Below, piece by piece: positions 25,105-34,081 of a stretch of 64,000 nt of DNA; positions within the stretch are counted from its first letter, which is position 1; every line of letters begins with the position of its first letter. Source of the DNA: a virus. Location: positions 1 to 64,000 of the IMG/VR virus record IMGVR_UViG_3300013104_000024. One strand, 5' to 3'. Position numbers and translations under genes: made by a program. The notes beneath the pieces were generated by a model. The model ran no database searches. It worked only from the letters and a program-made list of their open reading frames with translations, and was not told the origin of the DNA.

Positions 25105-26415
25105 CTAAATGATCGCTTCTCGGTAATCCATCTTGGTCAGCAGCAGTGCTTTCGCGTGTGCGCTGGCCATGAAGAGTGACAAGAACGCGCTCCCGTATGC
25201 TGCCACCGCTGCCGAGATGGCGTTTGGATTGGCTGCGAGTCGGTCTCCTACGCATACTGCACAGAAGTCAGTTTTCGGCATCTTGCAATACATCGGTGAG
25301 CGAATCATCACCTTCTTCCCAAGATACTCGCCTGCACTTTCTTCCGTGATTTTGATCGGGCCTTTCTCGCCTACGATACTGAACCCGAAGTAACGCTTTT
25401 TGTTTTCGTCGTTAAGCGCCACCGGATTGCCAAGCTTGGAACCACAATCCGGAGCCGTCACCGACATGTTCGACGAAGCACGCAGCAGCCACTTCACCGA
25501 CTCACCCCCCAGCATCGTCTGTGCGCCTCGGTTAAACGAGCCGGCGCGCAACGAGTTGTTCATCGCCGGGAACTTGCTGATGTCCCAGCCTTCAGCAAGC
25601 GAAGGCTGGATGTAGTCCACGTTCTGGGATTCGTCCAATCCCATTTCCGCACCCATCTGTAAGAAGAGCTTCTTGCGCACGATGTTGTACGCTTTACCCG
25701 AAAGCAGGAAGTGCTCAGCCGGGTCACCCTTGATCCATGCTTTGTCGTGCTTGACGAGTTCAGCATCGATCTTGGCAATCACTGCCGGATCATGCAGTCG
25801 ATCCTTGTTCTCGGCGACGAGTTTCTTGCGCAACTCGTAGACCTTGGGATCAACCGTCATGGCTTTACGTGAACCCGCCGGGACGAACAACTGGGAGAGC
25901 GAACCCAGATAGAACATCGAATCGGCGAACTTCAAATACTCGTCCACGTAGACGTACTTCTCCTCGCGCGGCTCGCCCTCTTTGGGCGTATTGCGAAAAC
26001 GCGGCAGGATCAACTTCTCGATGTTGGGTGAGGTGATCTCGTCGATCATGTACTTCATCTTGGTCGGACCAAATGGCCAGATGATCGAGGTGAAATTCAC
26101 CAGCAGATTACCGTAAGTAACCGTAGCACGATCTTGTCCCAGATTGGGGAACTCCGATTTGAGAATCGTCACCCATTCGCCAGCCCGGAAGATCGGCTCA
26201 CCCGGCTTGGCGTTTTCAATCGGAAGCAGCTCGTCCCGATTCTCCGGATTGACGAAGAACATCCCAGTCGGCATCTGCACGATGCGGTAGGGATAGTTAT
26301 CCGTCCTCCATTTCTCCGGGTCTTCACGAATAAGCGCGAAGGCGGATATCACCCATGCCGTGCGACGGAATTCTTCGGCTCGACATGCTGCCAAAAAGTA
26401 CGATCGCTTATCCAT
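25105..26415 (-). CDS. RNA polymerase beta' C-terminal half, probably of the virion enzyme
   Basis: 436 residues. A bridge-helix-end segment A-G-S-F-N-R-G-A-Q-T then L-R-A-S-S-N and D-C-G (290-325), I-R-S-P-M-x-C (371-377) and F-C-A-V-C (384-388) match beta' regions F-G; Cys 324, 377, 385 and 388 form the canonical zinc set. F-M-A-S-A-H-A-K (415-422) aligns with the trigger loop, keeping its His. It is a second, shorter beta' C-half beside the one at 34082-36088, so it belongs to another enzyme. In phiKZ the virion RNA polymerase has split beta' subunits (gp80, gp180), and the place here, between helicase and inner-body genes, suggests gp80. ATG overlaps the upstream stop by 8 bases. Confidence 0.75.
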   Translation of the reverse strand: MDKRSYFLAACRAEEFRRTAWVISAFALIREDPEKWRTDNYPYRIVQMPTGMFFVNPENRDELLPIENAKPGEPIFRAGEWVTILKSEFPNLGQDRATVTYGNLLVNFTSIIWPFGPTKMKYMIDEITSPNIEKLILPRFRNTPKEGEPREEKYVYVDEYLKFADSMFYLGSLSQLFVPAGSRKAMTVDPKVYELRKKLVAENKDRLHDPAVIAKIDAELVKHDKAWIKGDPAEHFLLSGKAYNIVRKKLFLQMGAEMGLDESQNVDYIQPSLAEGWDISKFPAMNNSLRAGSFNRGAQTMLGGESVKWLLRASSNMSVTAPDCGSKLGNPVALNDENKKRYFGFSIVGEKGPIKITEESAGEYLGKKVMIRSPMYCKMPKTDFCAVCVGDRLAANPNAISAAVAAYGSAFLSLFMASAHAKALLLTKMDYREAII

Positions 26416-27244
26416 GAGCGGCCGCCAGTTTCAGAAGGAGGTCGCCGACAGCCAGATCGATCTTGGTGATCTTGTCCATGTCGGAAACGTATTGTTCGAG
26501 ATGCGCAGCAATAGCTGCACGCGGATTGTCCGAGGCATCGGAGGAAATCATGCACATGCCAACCAACTCGTTCGCGATGTACTTGGCTTCCATCTCCTCG
26601 AAGTCGTTACCGATGATGTTCAGATAGACCAGCAGCGGATGGCCGACATCCATGCCGTGCTCAAGCAGATACGCCACTTTCAGCTGCTTGATATCCGCCA
26701 CCGAGATAAAGCGCTTGTAGCGGTTGACACGTTCGCGCTTGGAGACGATCTCTTCATCACTTTGCGCGAAGTGCGTTTGGTCCAGCTGACGCACGATTGC
26801 TTGCAGCAAGGCTTGACCGCAGTTCATCACGTAGCGATGCAGGCGCGCTGATTCCAGACCACTGACTTGTGCCACACAGTCAGCGATCAGTTCAGTCGGG
26901 TCATTCGGTTGCGAGAGGATGCCAAAGATAGCATCCGGGTTGTCGTAGTTCTCCAGACGCTTAAGGGCGTCCAGAAAGACGTTCAGAACAGACGGAGGCG
27001 CGTCTTCGTCGATGACGAGTTGGTGCTCCTCCAGAATCTTAAACTGCAAACTACGCGTCAGATCGTAGATGTCGTGCAGCGTCTTACCGGTGTCGACCTG
27101 ATCGTCGGTCAGTAAAATTTCTTCGAAGCCCTGCTCGTATGTCTCCAGGCCGTAGCGATCGAACAATTCGTGAGCAGCGCGAATGGACTCCTTGAGTTCT
27201 GGGGATGCAGTATTACTCAAGTAGTCATCGAGGATATCGAGCAT
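26408..27244 (-). CDS. Unknown protein coupled to the beta' C-half
   Basis: 278 residues from the ATG at 27244 with GAGG upstream; a longer reading to 27358 runs into the divergent promoter and is not used. Almost all helical (Leu, Glu, Asp, Ala), acidic, no Pro/Gly-rich parts. Overlaps the next gene, a probable virion RNA polymerase subunit, by 8 bases, so it may be a partner or assembly factor of that enzyme. Not recognised. Confidence 0.75.
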   Translation of the reverse strand: MLDILDDYLSNTASPELKESIRAAHELFDRYGLETYEQGFEEILLTDDQVDTGKTLHDIYDLTRSLQFKILEEHQLVIDEDAPPSVLNVFLDALKRLENYDNPDAIFGILSQPNDPTELIADCVAQVSGLESARLHRYVMNCGQALLQAIVRQLDQTHFAQSDEEIVSKRERVNRYKRFISVADIKQLKVAYLLEHGMDVGHPLLVYLNIIGNDFEEMEAKYIANELVGMCMISSDASDNPRAAIAAHLEQYVSDMDKITKIDLAVGDLLLKLAAAHG

Positions 27245-27371
27245 GTTTGCCTCATTTCGCACAAAAAAAGTAATTCGTTCCGGGATCCTGTAGCCGATTA
27301 TCGCCGGATGGTCAAATAATTGAGCTGTCTGTCTGATTTTTGCAATAGAAACTAACATTAGGAGTCACATC
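27245..27371. promoter_or_regulatory. Divergent promoter region
   Basis: 127 bases between divergent genes starting at 27244 and 27372. AT-rich (TTTTTTTGTGCG on the minus strand; GATTTTTGCAATAGAAACTAACATT on the plus strand). No match to the early-promoter box; boxes not assigned. Confidence 0.45.
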
Positions 27372-28031
27372 GTGACCAAGAAGTCTGCAAGCCGCCGTAT
27401 GCGGGACCTCCAAGCGTCGGGCAAAGCACCCGCACCTCGCACGTCTTACGTGGCCCCGGTGCACTCCATCCACCCGATGTTCCAGAAGAAGCTCGTCGAA
27501 GTCGCCAAGGACGAAGAAGAGCGCAAAAAGGCAGAAGGCTGGATGCCCGTCTACGACGAGCTGAACACCATGTACGTGAACTGCGCCAAGGGCGTGATGG
27601 CACCGGCCGTGCTGTCGAAGCTCGCGGCTCGCAAGGACATCATCGCGTTCATCCGTGACCACCAGAGCCTGCAACTGCGCATCGAGATGTTCAAGCGCGA
27701 CATCGGCACGCTCAAGTCGGAACTGTCGGCAATCGCGTCTGAACACGCCGGCAAGACCGGCGGCACGTCCGACGAAGACGAGATCATGGCGGCGAACCTG
27801 ATCGGCCAGAAGTACCAGCTTTTCCTGGAGCGTCTGGAAAGCACGATCCAGCCGTCGATCGCACACATCTTCGAGATCTTCACCGAAGCTGAAGTCCGCA
27901 TGCTCGACTCGCAGGGTAAGCTGTCGGAAAACGGCCTGAAGCCGGAGCAAGATCCGAACGTCATCACCGACGTCTCGGCGACCGAAGTCGCCAGCACGGC
28001 TGCCAACGCCGTCGCTGAAATCAACTCGTAA
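27372..28031 (+). CDS. Unknown conserved-type protein, GTG start (219 aa)
   Basis: 219 residues, starting at GTG (27372) with AGGAG 7 bases upstream, which settles the unusual start. Basic N-terminal 40 residues, then a helical body with a probable coiled coil at about 85-135 and an acidic C-terminus. Not recognised. First of four plus-strand genes (27.4-30.5 kb). High GC at third codon positions, like the abundant virion proteins, hints at strong expression. Confidence 0.75.
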   Translation: MTKKSASRRMRDLQASGKAPAPRTSYVAPVHSIHPMFQKKLVEVAKDEEERKKAEGWMPVYDELNTMYVNCAKGVMAPAVLSKLAARKDIIAFIRDHQSLQLRIEMFKRDIGTLKSELSAIASEHAGKTGGTSDEDEIMAANLIGQKYQLFLERLESTIQPSIAHIFEIFTEAEVRMLDSQGKLSENGLKPEQDPNVITDVSATEVASTAANAVAEINS

Positions 28032-28043
28032 TCGAGAAGGAAC

Positions 28044-29633
28044 ATGGAAGAAAACCAACAAGGCGGCGCATCGACGCCTCCGCAGACGGGTGAGAACTCG
28101 CCCGCTGTCGATCCGGCAAAGATCAACCCCGTCGAGTCGACTCAGCCTGCGACGGAAGAGCTGCCGGAGCAGACGCCGGCAGCATCGGGGAATGCACCGG
28201 AACGCGACGCATGGCCCGGCCTGCCGCCGCTGGAGCCGTCGAAGACGGTGCGCCAAGACCACGAAACGTACAACCCGGATCTGACGCCCGGCTCGCTTGA
28301 TCCGGCCAAGGGCGAATTCCTGATTCTGCCGGCGGATACGGAGAAGCGCGTCGAGCAGTATCACGCGGAGCGTCCCAACGAGCAAATCGGCGACACCGAA
28401 GGCGAGCGCATGTGGGCACAGCGCATGCTCGACGGTGAACTGACGCGTCCGGTCAATGCGCAATTCCAAGCATCGGTCGAGCGCGACGATGCCGACTGGG
28501 GTCAGTCGGTCAAGTCGGAAATGGGCGAACTCATGGCGGCTCGTCCGCGCATGGCGCAACCCGGCGAATCGATGCTCACCGGCCAGCGGGCCGTGCAACG
28601 CGTGCGGGCGATCATCGGGATTGGCGGTCTTATCCAAGTCCCGCTGTGGAACTCGGGCTTCTGGATCACGCTGCGCGCACCCGATGAAGGCGACCTGCTC
28701 GATCTGTTCCGTCGTACTTCCGAACAGAAGGTCACCCTCGGCCGTCGTACCTACGGTCTGGCATTCGCGAACTCCAGCTCCTTCATCGCCGAAGAGCTGG
28801 TGAACTTCGTGCTGGAACACCTGCACGACTCCACGCTCAAGATGGGCAACGAGTTCGTGCGCAAGTACCTGAAGGTGCACGATCTGCAAACCATCGCTTG
28901 GGCCATGGCGTGCGCGATCTACCCGAAGGGCTTCCAGTACTCGCGTTCCGTCCTCGCTGGTGAGAACCAGGAGAAGAAGGAAGTCAAGGGTCTGCTCAAC
29001 GTGTCGAAGCTGCAATTCGTCGACCGTCGCATGCTTACTCCCAAGCAGGTCGCTCACATGTCGCGTCGTGTTGGCAACACCATGACCGACGAGATGCTGG
29101 AGAACTACCAAGCGGAGTTCAACCTGCGCGAGCGTCGCGTGCAGCTCGAAGAAGGGCTGGAAATGACGCTCAAGGTGCCGACCATCGACGAATACCTGAG
29201 CGCGGGTCACCGCTGGATCGATTCGATCACCGACATGGTCGATCGGGCATTCGGCCGCGATCAAAGCGACGAACAGCGTGACCGCTACATCAGTCACAAG
29301 GGCAAGGCGACGGTGATGCGTCAGTTCGCGCACTGGGTCAAGGACGTGGTGGAAGCAGGCGATCGCGAAGTCGTCTTCAACGACACCGAAACCATCGACA
29401 TGATGATGGACACGCTCTCACAGGTGGATGACATCCGTACGAAGTATTTCGAAGCGATCCACAAGTTCATCGACGAAACCACGGTCAGCGTGATCGCTAC
29501 GCCGACGGTGGCTGCGAGCGAAGAGAACGTGCTGCCGCGCTTTCCGCACCTCGTGCCGATCGATGCGCTCTACACGTTTTTTACCCTGCTCGTGCAAAAG
29601 AACAATCGAATTCAGGCCCGTATGGACCTGTAA
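28044..29633 (+). CDS. Unknown 529-residue protein, possible virion component
   Basis: 529 residues, ATG at 28044 with AGAAGGAA upstream. The first 80 residues are Pro/Glu/Thr/Gln rich and probably disordered; the remaining 450 are a well-ordered mixed domain. No enzymatic motif seen. Twelve bases after the gene before it, so same operon. The size, codon bias and disordered N-terminus resemble structural or packaging-related jumbo phage proteins; function unknown. Confidence 0.75.
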   Translation: MEENQQGGASTPPQTGENSPAVDPAKINPVESTQPATEELPEQTPAASGNAPERDAWPGLPPLEPSKTVRQDHETYNPDLTPGSLDPAKGEFLILPADTEKRVEQYHAERPNEQIGDTEGERMWAQRMLDGELTRPVNAQFQASVERDDADWGQSVKSEMGELMAARPRMAQPGESMLTGQRAVQRVRAIIGIGGLIQVPLWNSGFWITLRAPDEGDLLDLFRRTSEQKVTLGRRTYGLAFANSSSFIAEELVNFVLEHLHDSTLKMGNEFVRKYLKVHDLQTIAWAMACAIYPKGFQYSRSVLAGENQEKKEVKGLLNVSKLQFVDRRMLTPKQVAHMSRRVGNTMTDEMLENYQAEFNLRERRVQLEEGLEMTLKVPTIDEYLSAGHRWIDSITDMVDRAFGRDQSDEQRDRYISHKGKATVMRQFAHWVKDVVEAGDREVVFNDTETIDMMMDTLSQVDDIRTKYFEAIHKFIDETTVSVIATPTVAASEENVLPRFPHLVPIDALYTFFTLLVQKNNRIQARMDL

Positions 29634-29641
29634 GACCACTG

Positions 29642-30064
29642 GTGCGTCAGCGTCTGGTGGCCGACGCAGATTTCGAGGACGGGATCAATATCAGCGTCAT
29701 GTTGGAACGACTGCTGAAATCCGTTCCTCGGATCTGCTCTACCGATGCTCAATTGTTAATGCTGGAGCAGTACGAGACGTTATTCGGAATTTACGACCAT
29801 GGCAAAAATGATCTGAACCATCCCTTTGCTGCGGTCGAACTGCATACTGCTGAAGACAACTTGACGTACAGTCTTTTGTACGAGCGCATGGAGCAATTCG
29901 TCTACCATCGTGTCCACGAAGCGACAGGTGAAACGTGGTCTTCCTTTTTGAGGTTGCCGTGTTACGAAGCGACCGAGATGATGCGGATCGCTGCTATCCG
30001 GCGTGAGAAGGAAGAACGCGCAGCAGGTAATCTCACCAACGAATTGAAAGGACTGAAACCATGA
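29642..30064 (+). CDS. Unknown small protein upstream of the macrodomain (140 aa)
   Basis: Up to 140 residues with a GTG start at 29642, 8 bases after the previous stop but without a clear ribosome site; an ATG at 29699 is an alternative start. Helical, rich in Leu, Glu, Arg; no known motif. Its end overlaps the macrodomain gene by 4 bases (ATGA), so the two are translated together and may act together. Confidence 0.65.
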   Translation: MRQRLVADADFEDGINISVMLERLLKSVPRICSTDAQLLMLEQYETLFGIYDHGKNDLNHPFAAVELHTAEDNLTYSLLYERMEQFVYHRVHEATGETWSSFLRLPCYEATEMMRIAAIRREKEERAAGNLTNELKGLKP

Positions 30065-30516
30065 CGATTGTTTGGGAAGGAGTAGGCAACATCTTTGATT
30101 CGAAGATGCAGACTCTCGTGAATCCGGTCAACACGTTCGGAGCCATGGGTAAGGGTCTGGCGGTGCAGTTTAAGAAGCGGTATCCGGAGTACTACGAGGC
30201 ATACCGACGTGCGTGCACACGACGCGTATTCCAAATCGAAAAGTGCTTCGTGTACAATTTCGAAGATCGTGACCAAAAGATCTACTCGTTCCCGACCAAG
30301 AGTCACTGGTCTCGACCCAGTCGCTGGGAGTGGATCGATGCGGGTTTGCTACATCTGGCTGAGAATCTGGAGAAGTATGGGATTACCGGTCTGGCAGTTC
30401 CGGCTTTAGGCTGCGGAGAAGGCGGTCTGGAGTGGGACATTGTGCAGGATCTTCTGTACAAGTATTGCGAACCCATGCCCATCGATGTCGAAATCTATCA
30501 ACCGATACGAAAGTAG
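30061..30516 (+). CDS. DarG-like macrodomain, probable ADP-ribosyl hydrolase
   Basis: 151 residues, a single macrodomain. Motifs of the DarG branch are complete: N-P-V-N-x-x-G-x-M-G-K-G-L-A at about 21-34, the Y-x-x-A-C element near 49, F-P-T-K-S-H-W at about 77-83, and V-P-A-L-G-C-G-x-G-G-L-x-W at about 113-125. DarG macrodomains remove ADP-ribose from DNA and neutralise DarT. This one lacks the extra C-terminal domain of full DarG, and no DarT toxin gene is near. In a phage, a role against host DarTG-type defence is the best inference; cleaning other ADP-ribosylated targets is possible. ATG overlaps the upstream stop. Confidence 0.85.
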   Translation: MTIVWEGVGNIFDSKMQTLVNPVNTFGAMGKGLAVQFKKRYPEYYEAYRRACTRRVFQIEKCFVYNFEDRDQKIYSFPTKSHWSRPSRWEWIDAGLLHLAENLEKYGITGLAVPALGCGEGGLEWDIVQDLLYKYCEPMPIDVEIYQPIRK

Positions 30517-30545
30517 ACAAAAAAAAGAAGGGTATAAAGCATGCC

Positions 30546-30577
30546 GCCGGCTGGGTTTCCCCAGCCGGCTTTATGCC
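30546..30577. terminator. Bidirectional terminator with TTTATGCC
   Basis: 10-bp perfect stem gccggctggg/cccagccggc, loop of 4, followed on the plus strand by TTTATGCC. Serves the macrodomain operon and the convergent gene at 30605; on the minus strand a GCTTTATAC tail follows. Confidence 0.9.
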
Positions 30578-30604
30578 CTCCCCTCTACCTCTCCCCGTGT
30601 TGGG

Positions 30605-31087
30605 TTACGCTGCCATGCGCAGCGATGTGGAATGGTGCGGACGCGAGTTGTACGACGGCTGCTTCTTGTCGTCGTCTTTCTTCTTGTCCTTGCCTTCGTC
30701 CTTCTCGTTCTTGACTTCCTTCTTCTCCGGGACTTCCGGAGCCGGACGCGGATTGCAACCGCCGTCCTTCAGACCGAACATCCAGGTCTGGAAGAGCGTG
30801 CCGTACGAGACCTTGTGATGTTGCAGGTCGACGAGATCGGGGGTCTCGACTTGATAGATGGCCCCGCCCGTGGTGGCGATATCCAGATGGACCTTGCCGT
30901 CGTCCGCCGGATACAGGCCGCGCAGATAGAAGTCGCGGTCCTTGAAAAGCGCGACCGCGTGTTCGCGCTTGTTCTGGATCAGGTGACCGATGCCGTCGAG
31001 TTTGATTTCCTCGCCGGTTTCGTCGTCGATGACGATGTTGCCGTTGTCTTCGATTTGCTTGGCCAGTTGTACGAATGCGTTGTTCAT
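30605..31087 (-). CDS. Unknown protein with Lys/Asp tail, early-promoter controlled
   Basis: 160 residues from the ATG at 31087 with AAGGAG upstream. The N-terminal 105 residues are ordered; residues about 112-145 are a Lys/Glu/Asp-only stretch, then a short Ser/His-rich end. Not recognised. It is a single-gene transcription unit with its own TATATAAC-type box at 31155-31164 and a strong terminator, suggesting early expression. Confidence 0.75.
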   Translation of the reverse strand: MNNAFVQLAKQIEDNGNIVIDDETGEEIKLDGIGHLIQNKREHAVALFKDRDFYLRGLYPADDGKVHLDIATTGGAIYQVETPDLVDLQHHKVSYGTLFQTWMFGLKDGGCNPRPAPEVPEKKEVKNEKDEGKDKKKDDDKKQPSYNSRPHHSTSLRMAA

Positions 31088-31149
31088 GCTCAACTCCTTA
31101 TTTCGAATGTCAATGAGAATGGATAACACTGATACTGCTACCAATGTCA

Positions 31150-31180
31150 CGAAAGTTATATATGTCTGAAAAATTCTAGA
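31150..31180 (-). promoter_or_regulatory. Early-type promoter of the 160-residue gene
   Basis: The minus strand reads GAATTTTTCAGACA then TATATAAC, similar to three other leaders in the window and to the phiKZ early motif TATATTAC. The gene starts about 65 bases downstream. Confidence 0.55.
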
Positions 31181-31184
31181 CTAC

Positions 31185-31213
31185 GGCATAAACAGGGAGC
31201 CGTAGCTCCCTGT
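31185..31213 (-). terminator. Terminator with TTTATGCC tail
   Basis: 9-bp stem acagggagc/gctccctgt, loop of 4, followed on the minus strand by TTATGCCG. Closes the helicase operon ending at 31233. Confidence 0.85.
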
Positions 31214-31232
31214 CAAATACTGCTTAATTCCC

Positions 31233-31883
31233 TCAGTTCAAAACCGCTGCGTCTGCTGCTTCGGCTTTCGACATCTTGCCGTAGATGTGGTTTGCTTTGA
31301 CCGATAAAGCGCGCATCTCAATTCGATTCAACAGAATCTGAAGAATGTCGACTTTGCGCACGCCTTCTTTGTTGATGTCCTCTCTGGGCGTACCCGGAGG
31401 AAGTCCTACCATCGCAAACGAAGGTTCTCCTTTCTTCTCCACTCGTTCGCGCTCCAGTGCATCTCCCAGTACCATCTCCTGAAAGAAACGCACAGGCACG
31501 GTTGATTCTTCCCCGAATGCATCCCACGCCAGCAGAATCCAGAAAGCTTCCATGAACGTGTAGCCCAACCCATCGCGTAGCTTATACGTCGACGTGCGGA
31601 TTTCGTCCAAAGAGATTTCGGATTCGAGACTCTCAAACGCCATGATGACCTTTCGGTAATTGCCCCGCATGATCTTGCGTTCAAAAGCCACTTGTGAAAG
31701 CGTCTCGTCTCTGACCGGAATGTACGACTTCTCGATAATCAGATTAAAGTCCATGAGCGTCTTATTCGCAAAGATGCGCCGCATCAACGTCATCAGATCG
31801 AAGAACTCGTTTTCTTCCAACGCAGTCGAGACGTAGGCCATCAAACGTCCGGTCAACATCTCTGTCCATGCGTTTATCATCAT
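31233..31883 (-). CDS. Unknown protein downstream of the helicase operon (216 aa)
   Basis: 216 residues, helical, with a Trp/Phe-rich middle; no motif recognised. ATG at 31883, the GGAG of its ribosome site overlapping the end of the upstream gene (LLEK then stop). Last gene before the terminator at 31185-31213, probably cotranscribed with 31887-32432. Confidence 0.7.
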   Translation of the reverse strand: MMINAWTEMLTGRLMAYVSTALEENEFFDLMTLMRRIFANKTLMDFNLIIEKSYIPVRDETLSQVAFERKIMRGNYRKVIMAFESLESEISLDEIRTSTYKLRDGLGYTFMEAFWILLAWDAFGEESTVPVRFFQEMVLGDALERERVEKKGEPSFAMVGLPPGTPREDINKEGVRKVDILQILLNRIEMRALSVKANHIYGKMSKAEAADAAVLN

Positions 31884-31886
31884 CCG

Positions 31887-32432
31887 TTATTTCTCCAAGA
31901 GGTTCCCAAGATCGGAGATGCTCATGTAGATCTTGCCGTTGCGCATGTGGTAATTCTTGAACTGCATGATGCGCGTGAGCACTTCTCGCGTTTGATCCGA
32001 CGTACGCGCAGGGAGCGCCTGATCGTGAATCAGATACGCCAGCGCTTCGCGCGTAGCGCTCTCAATCAGATCGATCGAGTAGATCTTTGCCGTCGAGTTC
32101 TCCGTGAACTTCTGGTAGTTGAAACCTTGCTGTACGTGCCCCTTGCGATGCGGCAAGTACGGTTGAATCTCTTCGGTCGTATGTGTGTAGACGTAAAAGA
32201 AACCGTCCCATTGACGAAATTCGACCGATACCCAACGCACCGGAATATGCTTAGTCGGATTACTCGGATCCGACTGGTGAAAGATGAACTGCAAGAACGG
32301 GTTCTGGTTGTGCGTCATCGCCCGTTTGTAAATCCGGCCATTCTCAGGCCCCTTCGGACCCTGTTGAATCGCCAGCAACATCATAAAAGCGTCAGCCATG
32401 CTGGTGCTCTTAGCGGAAAGAATCGGGTCCAT
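31887..32432 (-). CDS. Unknown protein (181 aa)
   Basis: 181 residues, ATG at 32432 with AGGAG about 12 bases upstream. Mixed fold with His/Tyr/Gln-rich middle; no recognised motif or membrane segment. Its leader (32433-32518) contains ATATTCGAAACAA, an element shared with the leaders at 31.1 and 38.3 kb, so it may begin its own transcript after the helicase gene. Confidence 0.7.
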   Translation of the reverse strand: MDPILSAKSTSMADAFMMLLAIQQGPKGPENGRIYKRAMTHNQNPFLQFIFHQSDPSNPTKHIPVRWVSVEFRQWDGFFYVYTHTTEEIQPYLPHRKGHVQQGFNYQKFTENSTAKIYSIDLIESATREALAYLIHDQALPARTSDQTREVLTRIMQFKNYHMRNGKIYMSISDLGNLLEK

Positions 32433-32518
32433 CTTCTTATACTCCTAGTTTCTTGTTTCGAATATCAAGTCTACTCCCCCCATCCAGACTTCGGACGAGA
32501 GGAGTAGATCAGTGTGGT

Positions 32519-34072
32519 TTATAGCAGTGTGCCGTAGAACTGCGCGTTGAGAATTTTGGCACGCGTCCTGAGAAGCTCAACTTTCTTCTCATGATAAGCT
32601 AGGGGGCGTGCAAACTGCTGCGCCACCAACCAGACGAATCGGGGAACTCGTCCGGGGGCTAACTTATCGCGTAACCGGCCCGCACCTTGGATGTTACTCT
32701 GGGTCGAATCGACACCGGTCGTCAGGAAAGCACACTTCAGATTCGGAATGTCGACGTTGGTTCCGGCGCTACCTAACGTCGTCACACAGATGTCTGAAGT
32801 CAGCAAATTGTCGTACTCATCATTCGCTGAACCGCAATATCGAGTAATCTTCAGATCAGGATGGCGCTTTCTGAGATCGTCACGCAAGATCGTGCAAAAC
32901 TCTACGCCTGCTGCGTAGATAATCATCCGCTCGCCTTCCAGATGGTCAGTGAGCAGTTCTTTTCGCACAACCAAGTTAATCATATCCAGATAGCGACCCA
33001 GTACTTTCTTATCCTTCATCACGGAGTCTTCAAAGACGTGGTGCGAATACGTCCCTTGTTTCCCCATGACTCTGATGCGTTCGGGTTTTTCAAACTCGAA
33101 ACTAATCGACGTTGCGCTAATGTAGGGGACGTAGTCCACTTCAAAGCGATCGATCTTTGGATAAGCCAACTGCGCCATTCGATTTCGCGTTGCGTTATCG
33201 AACTGCATCGTTGCCGACAAAGAAATCGACAACGGTACATGCGTGTAGAGGTCTTGCAAGAAATTGAAGTGAAACTCCTGATGCACCTCATCAATGACTC
33301 GCACCCCTACACCCAGCAGCTGATAGAAGTACTGCGGCGCTGAAGAGTAACCTACCACTTCAATGCCAGCGCCAAGCTTTTTGTAAAGGGAGAACCAGAT
33401 CTGCAACAGCTTGCTACTGATCAGGATCACCTTCACATCTGGCAGCTCGCTGACTGCCATAAAGAGCAACATCTTCAAGTCTTTCGTCTTGGAGATGACC
33501 AACACATCTTCTACTGCCATGTCGTAAGTGCGCAGCAAATCCAGATGCGTCTTTTCGACATACTTGGCCTGTACAGACCAAACCGATAACTCTCCGAGGT
33601 TAGCAATCGCCTGCATCGTCGAATAGCTTTTGCCGTACCCCGGAGGCATCCCAAGCAGCTTACGAGGAATATCGCGGTTCGTGAGAAACGCAATCGCCTC
33701 GGGCTGCTTGTATTCAGGATCAGGTACCCAACCAGACTGAACGCGAAGCTCCACCTTGCGCGGTTCATTGAGCGGAACGACACTGAACTTCACGTCCCTG
33801 TCAAAGTCCAGACCACAGACCTTCAAGTGATCCTTAAACTCCGACAATTGGTTGACGTGAAACCGGTATTCGGTCCGATCATCGGTGGCCGTTGCATAGA
33901 CACAATCATCTTTGTTGCTTTGGTTCGCCTGAGCGTACCAAGAAGGTTTCTTCTTAACCTGCTTTTGCTCGATGAAGCGCCTCGCAAAGTGAGTAACTGC
34001 CGTCCGTGCTCGCGGGCTCAACTTCGTGATTTCAAAGTTGTGCGAGAACAGACGGACAGTACATTCAGCCAT
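32519..34072 (-). CDS. SF2 DExH helicase
   Basis: 517 residues, ATG at 34072 with AAGGAGG. Walker A G-x-P-P-G-Y-G-K-S at 141-149, motif II D-E-V-H at 261-264, motif III S-A-T at 286-288, and motif VI Q-G-A-G-R-L-R near 468, giving two complete RecA-like lobes. The N-terminal 125 residues are a separate domain of unknown fold. The plan resembles UvsW-type phage helicases used in recombination and replication-fork remodelling. It lies 9 bases after the beta' C-half of the phage RNA polymerase, as the phiKZ helicase does, so it is probably expressed with the transcription genes. Confidence 0.85.
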   Translation of the reverse strand: MAECTVRLFSHNFEITKLSPRARTAVTHFARRFIEQKQVKKKPSWYAQANQSNKDDCVYATATDDRTEYRFHVNQLSEFKDHLKVCGLDFDRDVKFSVVPLNEPRKVELRVQSGWVPDPEYKQPEAIAFLTNRDIPRKLLGMPPGYGKSYSTMQAIANLGELSVWSVQAKYVEKTHLDLLRTYDMAVEDVLVISKTKDLKMLLFMAVSELPDVKVILISSKLLQIWFSLYKKLGAGIEVVGYSSAPQYFYQLLGVGVRVIDEVHQEFHFNFLQDLYTHVPLSISLSATMQFDNATRNRMAQLAYPKIDRFEVDYVPYISATSISFEFEKPERIRVMGKQGTYSHHVFEDSVMKDKKVLGRYLDMINLVVRKELLTDHLEGERMIIYAAGVEFCTILRDDLRKRHPDLKITRYCGSANDEYDNLLTSDICVTTLGSAGTNVDIPNLKCAFLTTGVDSTQSNIQGAGRLRDKLAPGRVPRFVWLVAQQFARPLAYHEKKVELLRTRAKILNAQFYGTLL

Positions 34073-34081
34073 AGTTCCTCC

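Noticed and set aside
27312-29333. A 673-codon open frame on the minus strand
   Set aside because: Antisense to two plus-strand genes with good ribosome sites and normal composition; its own product is Arg/His/Leu-rich shadow sequence.
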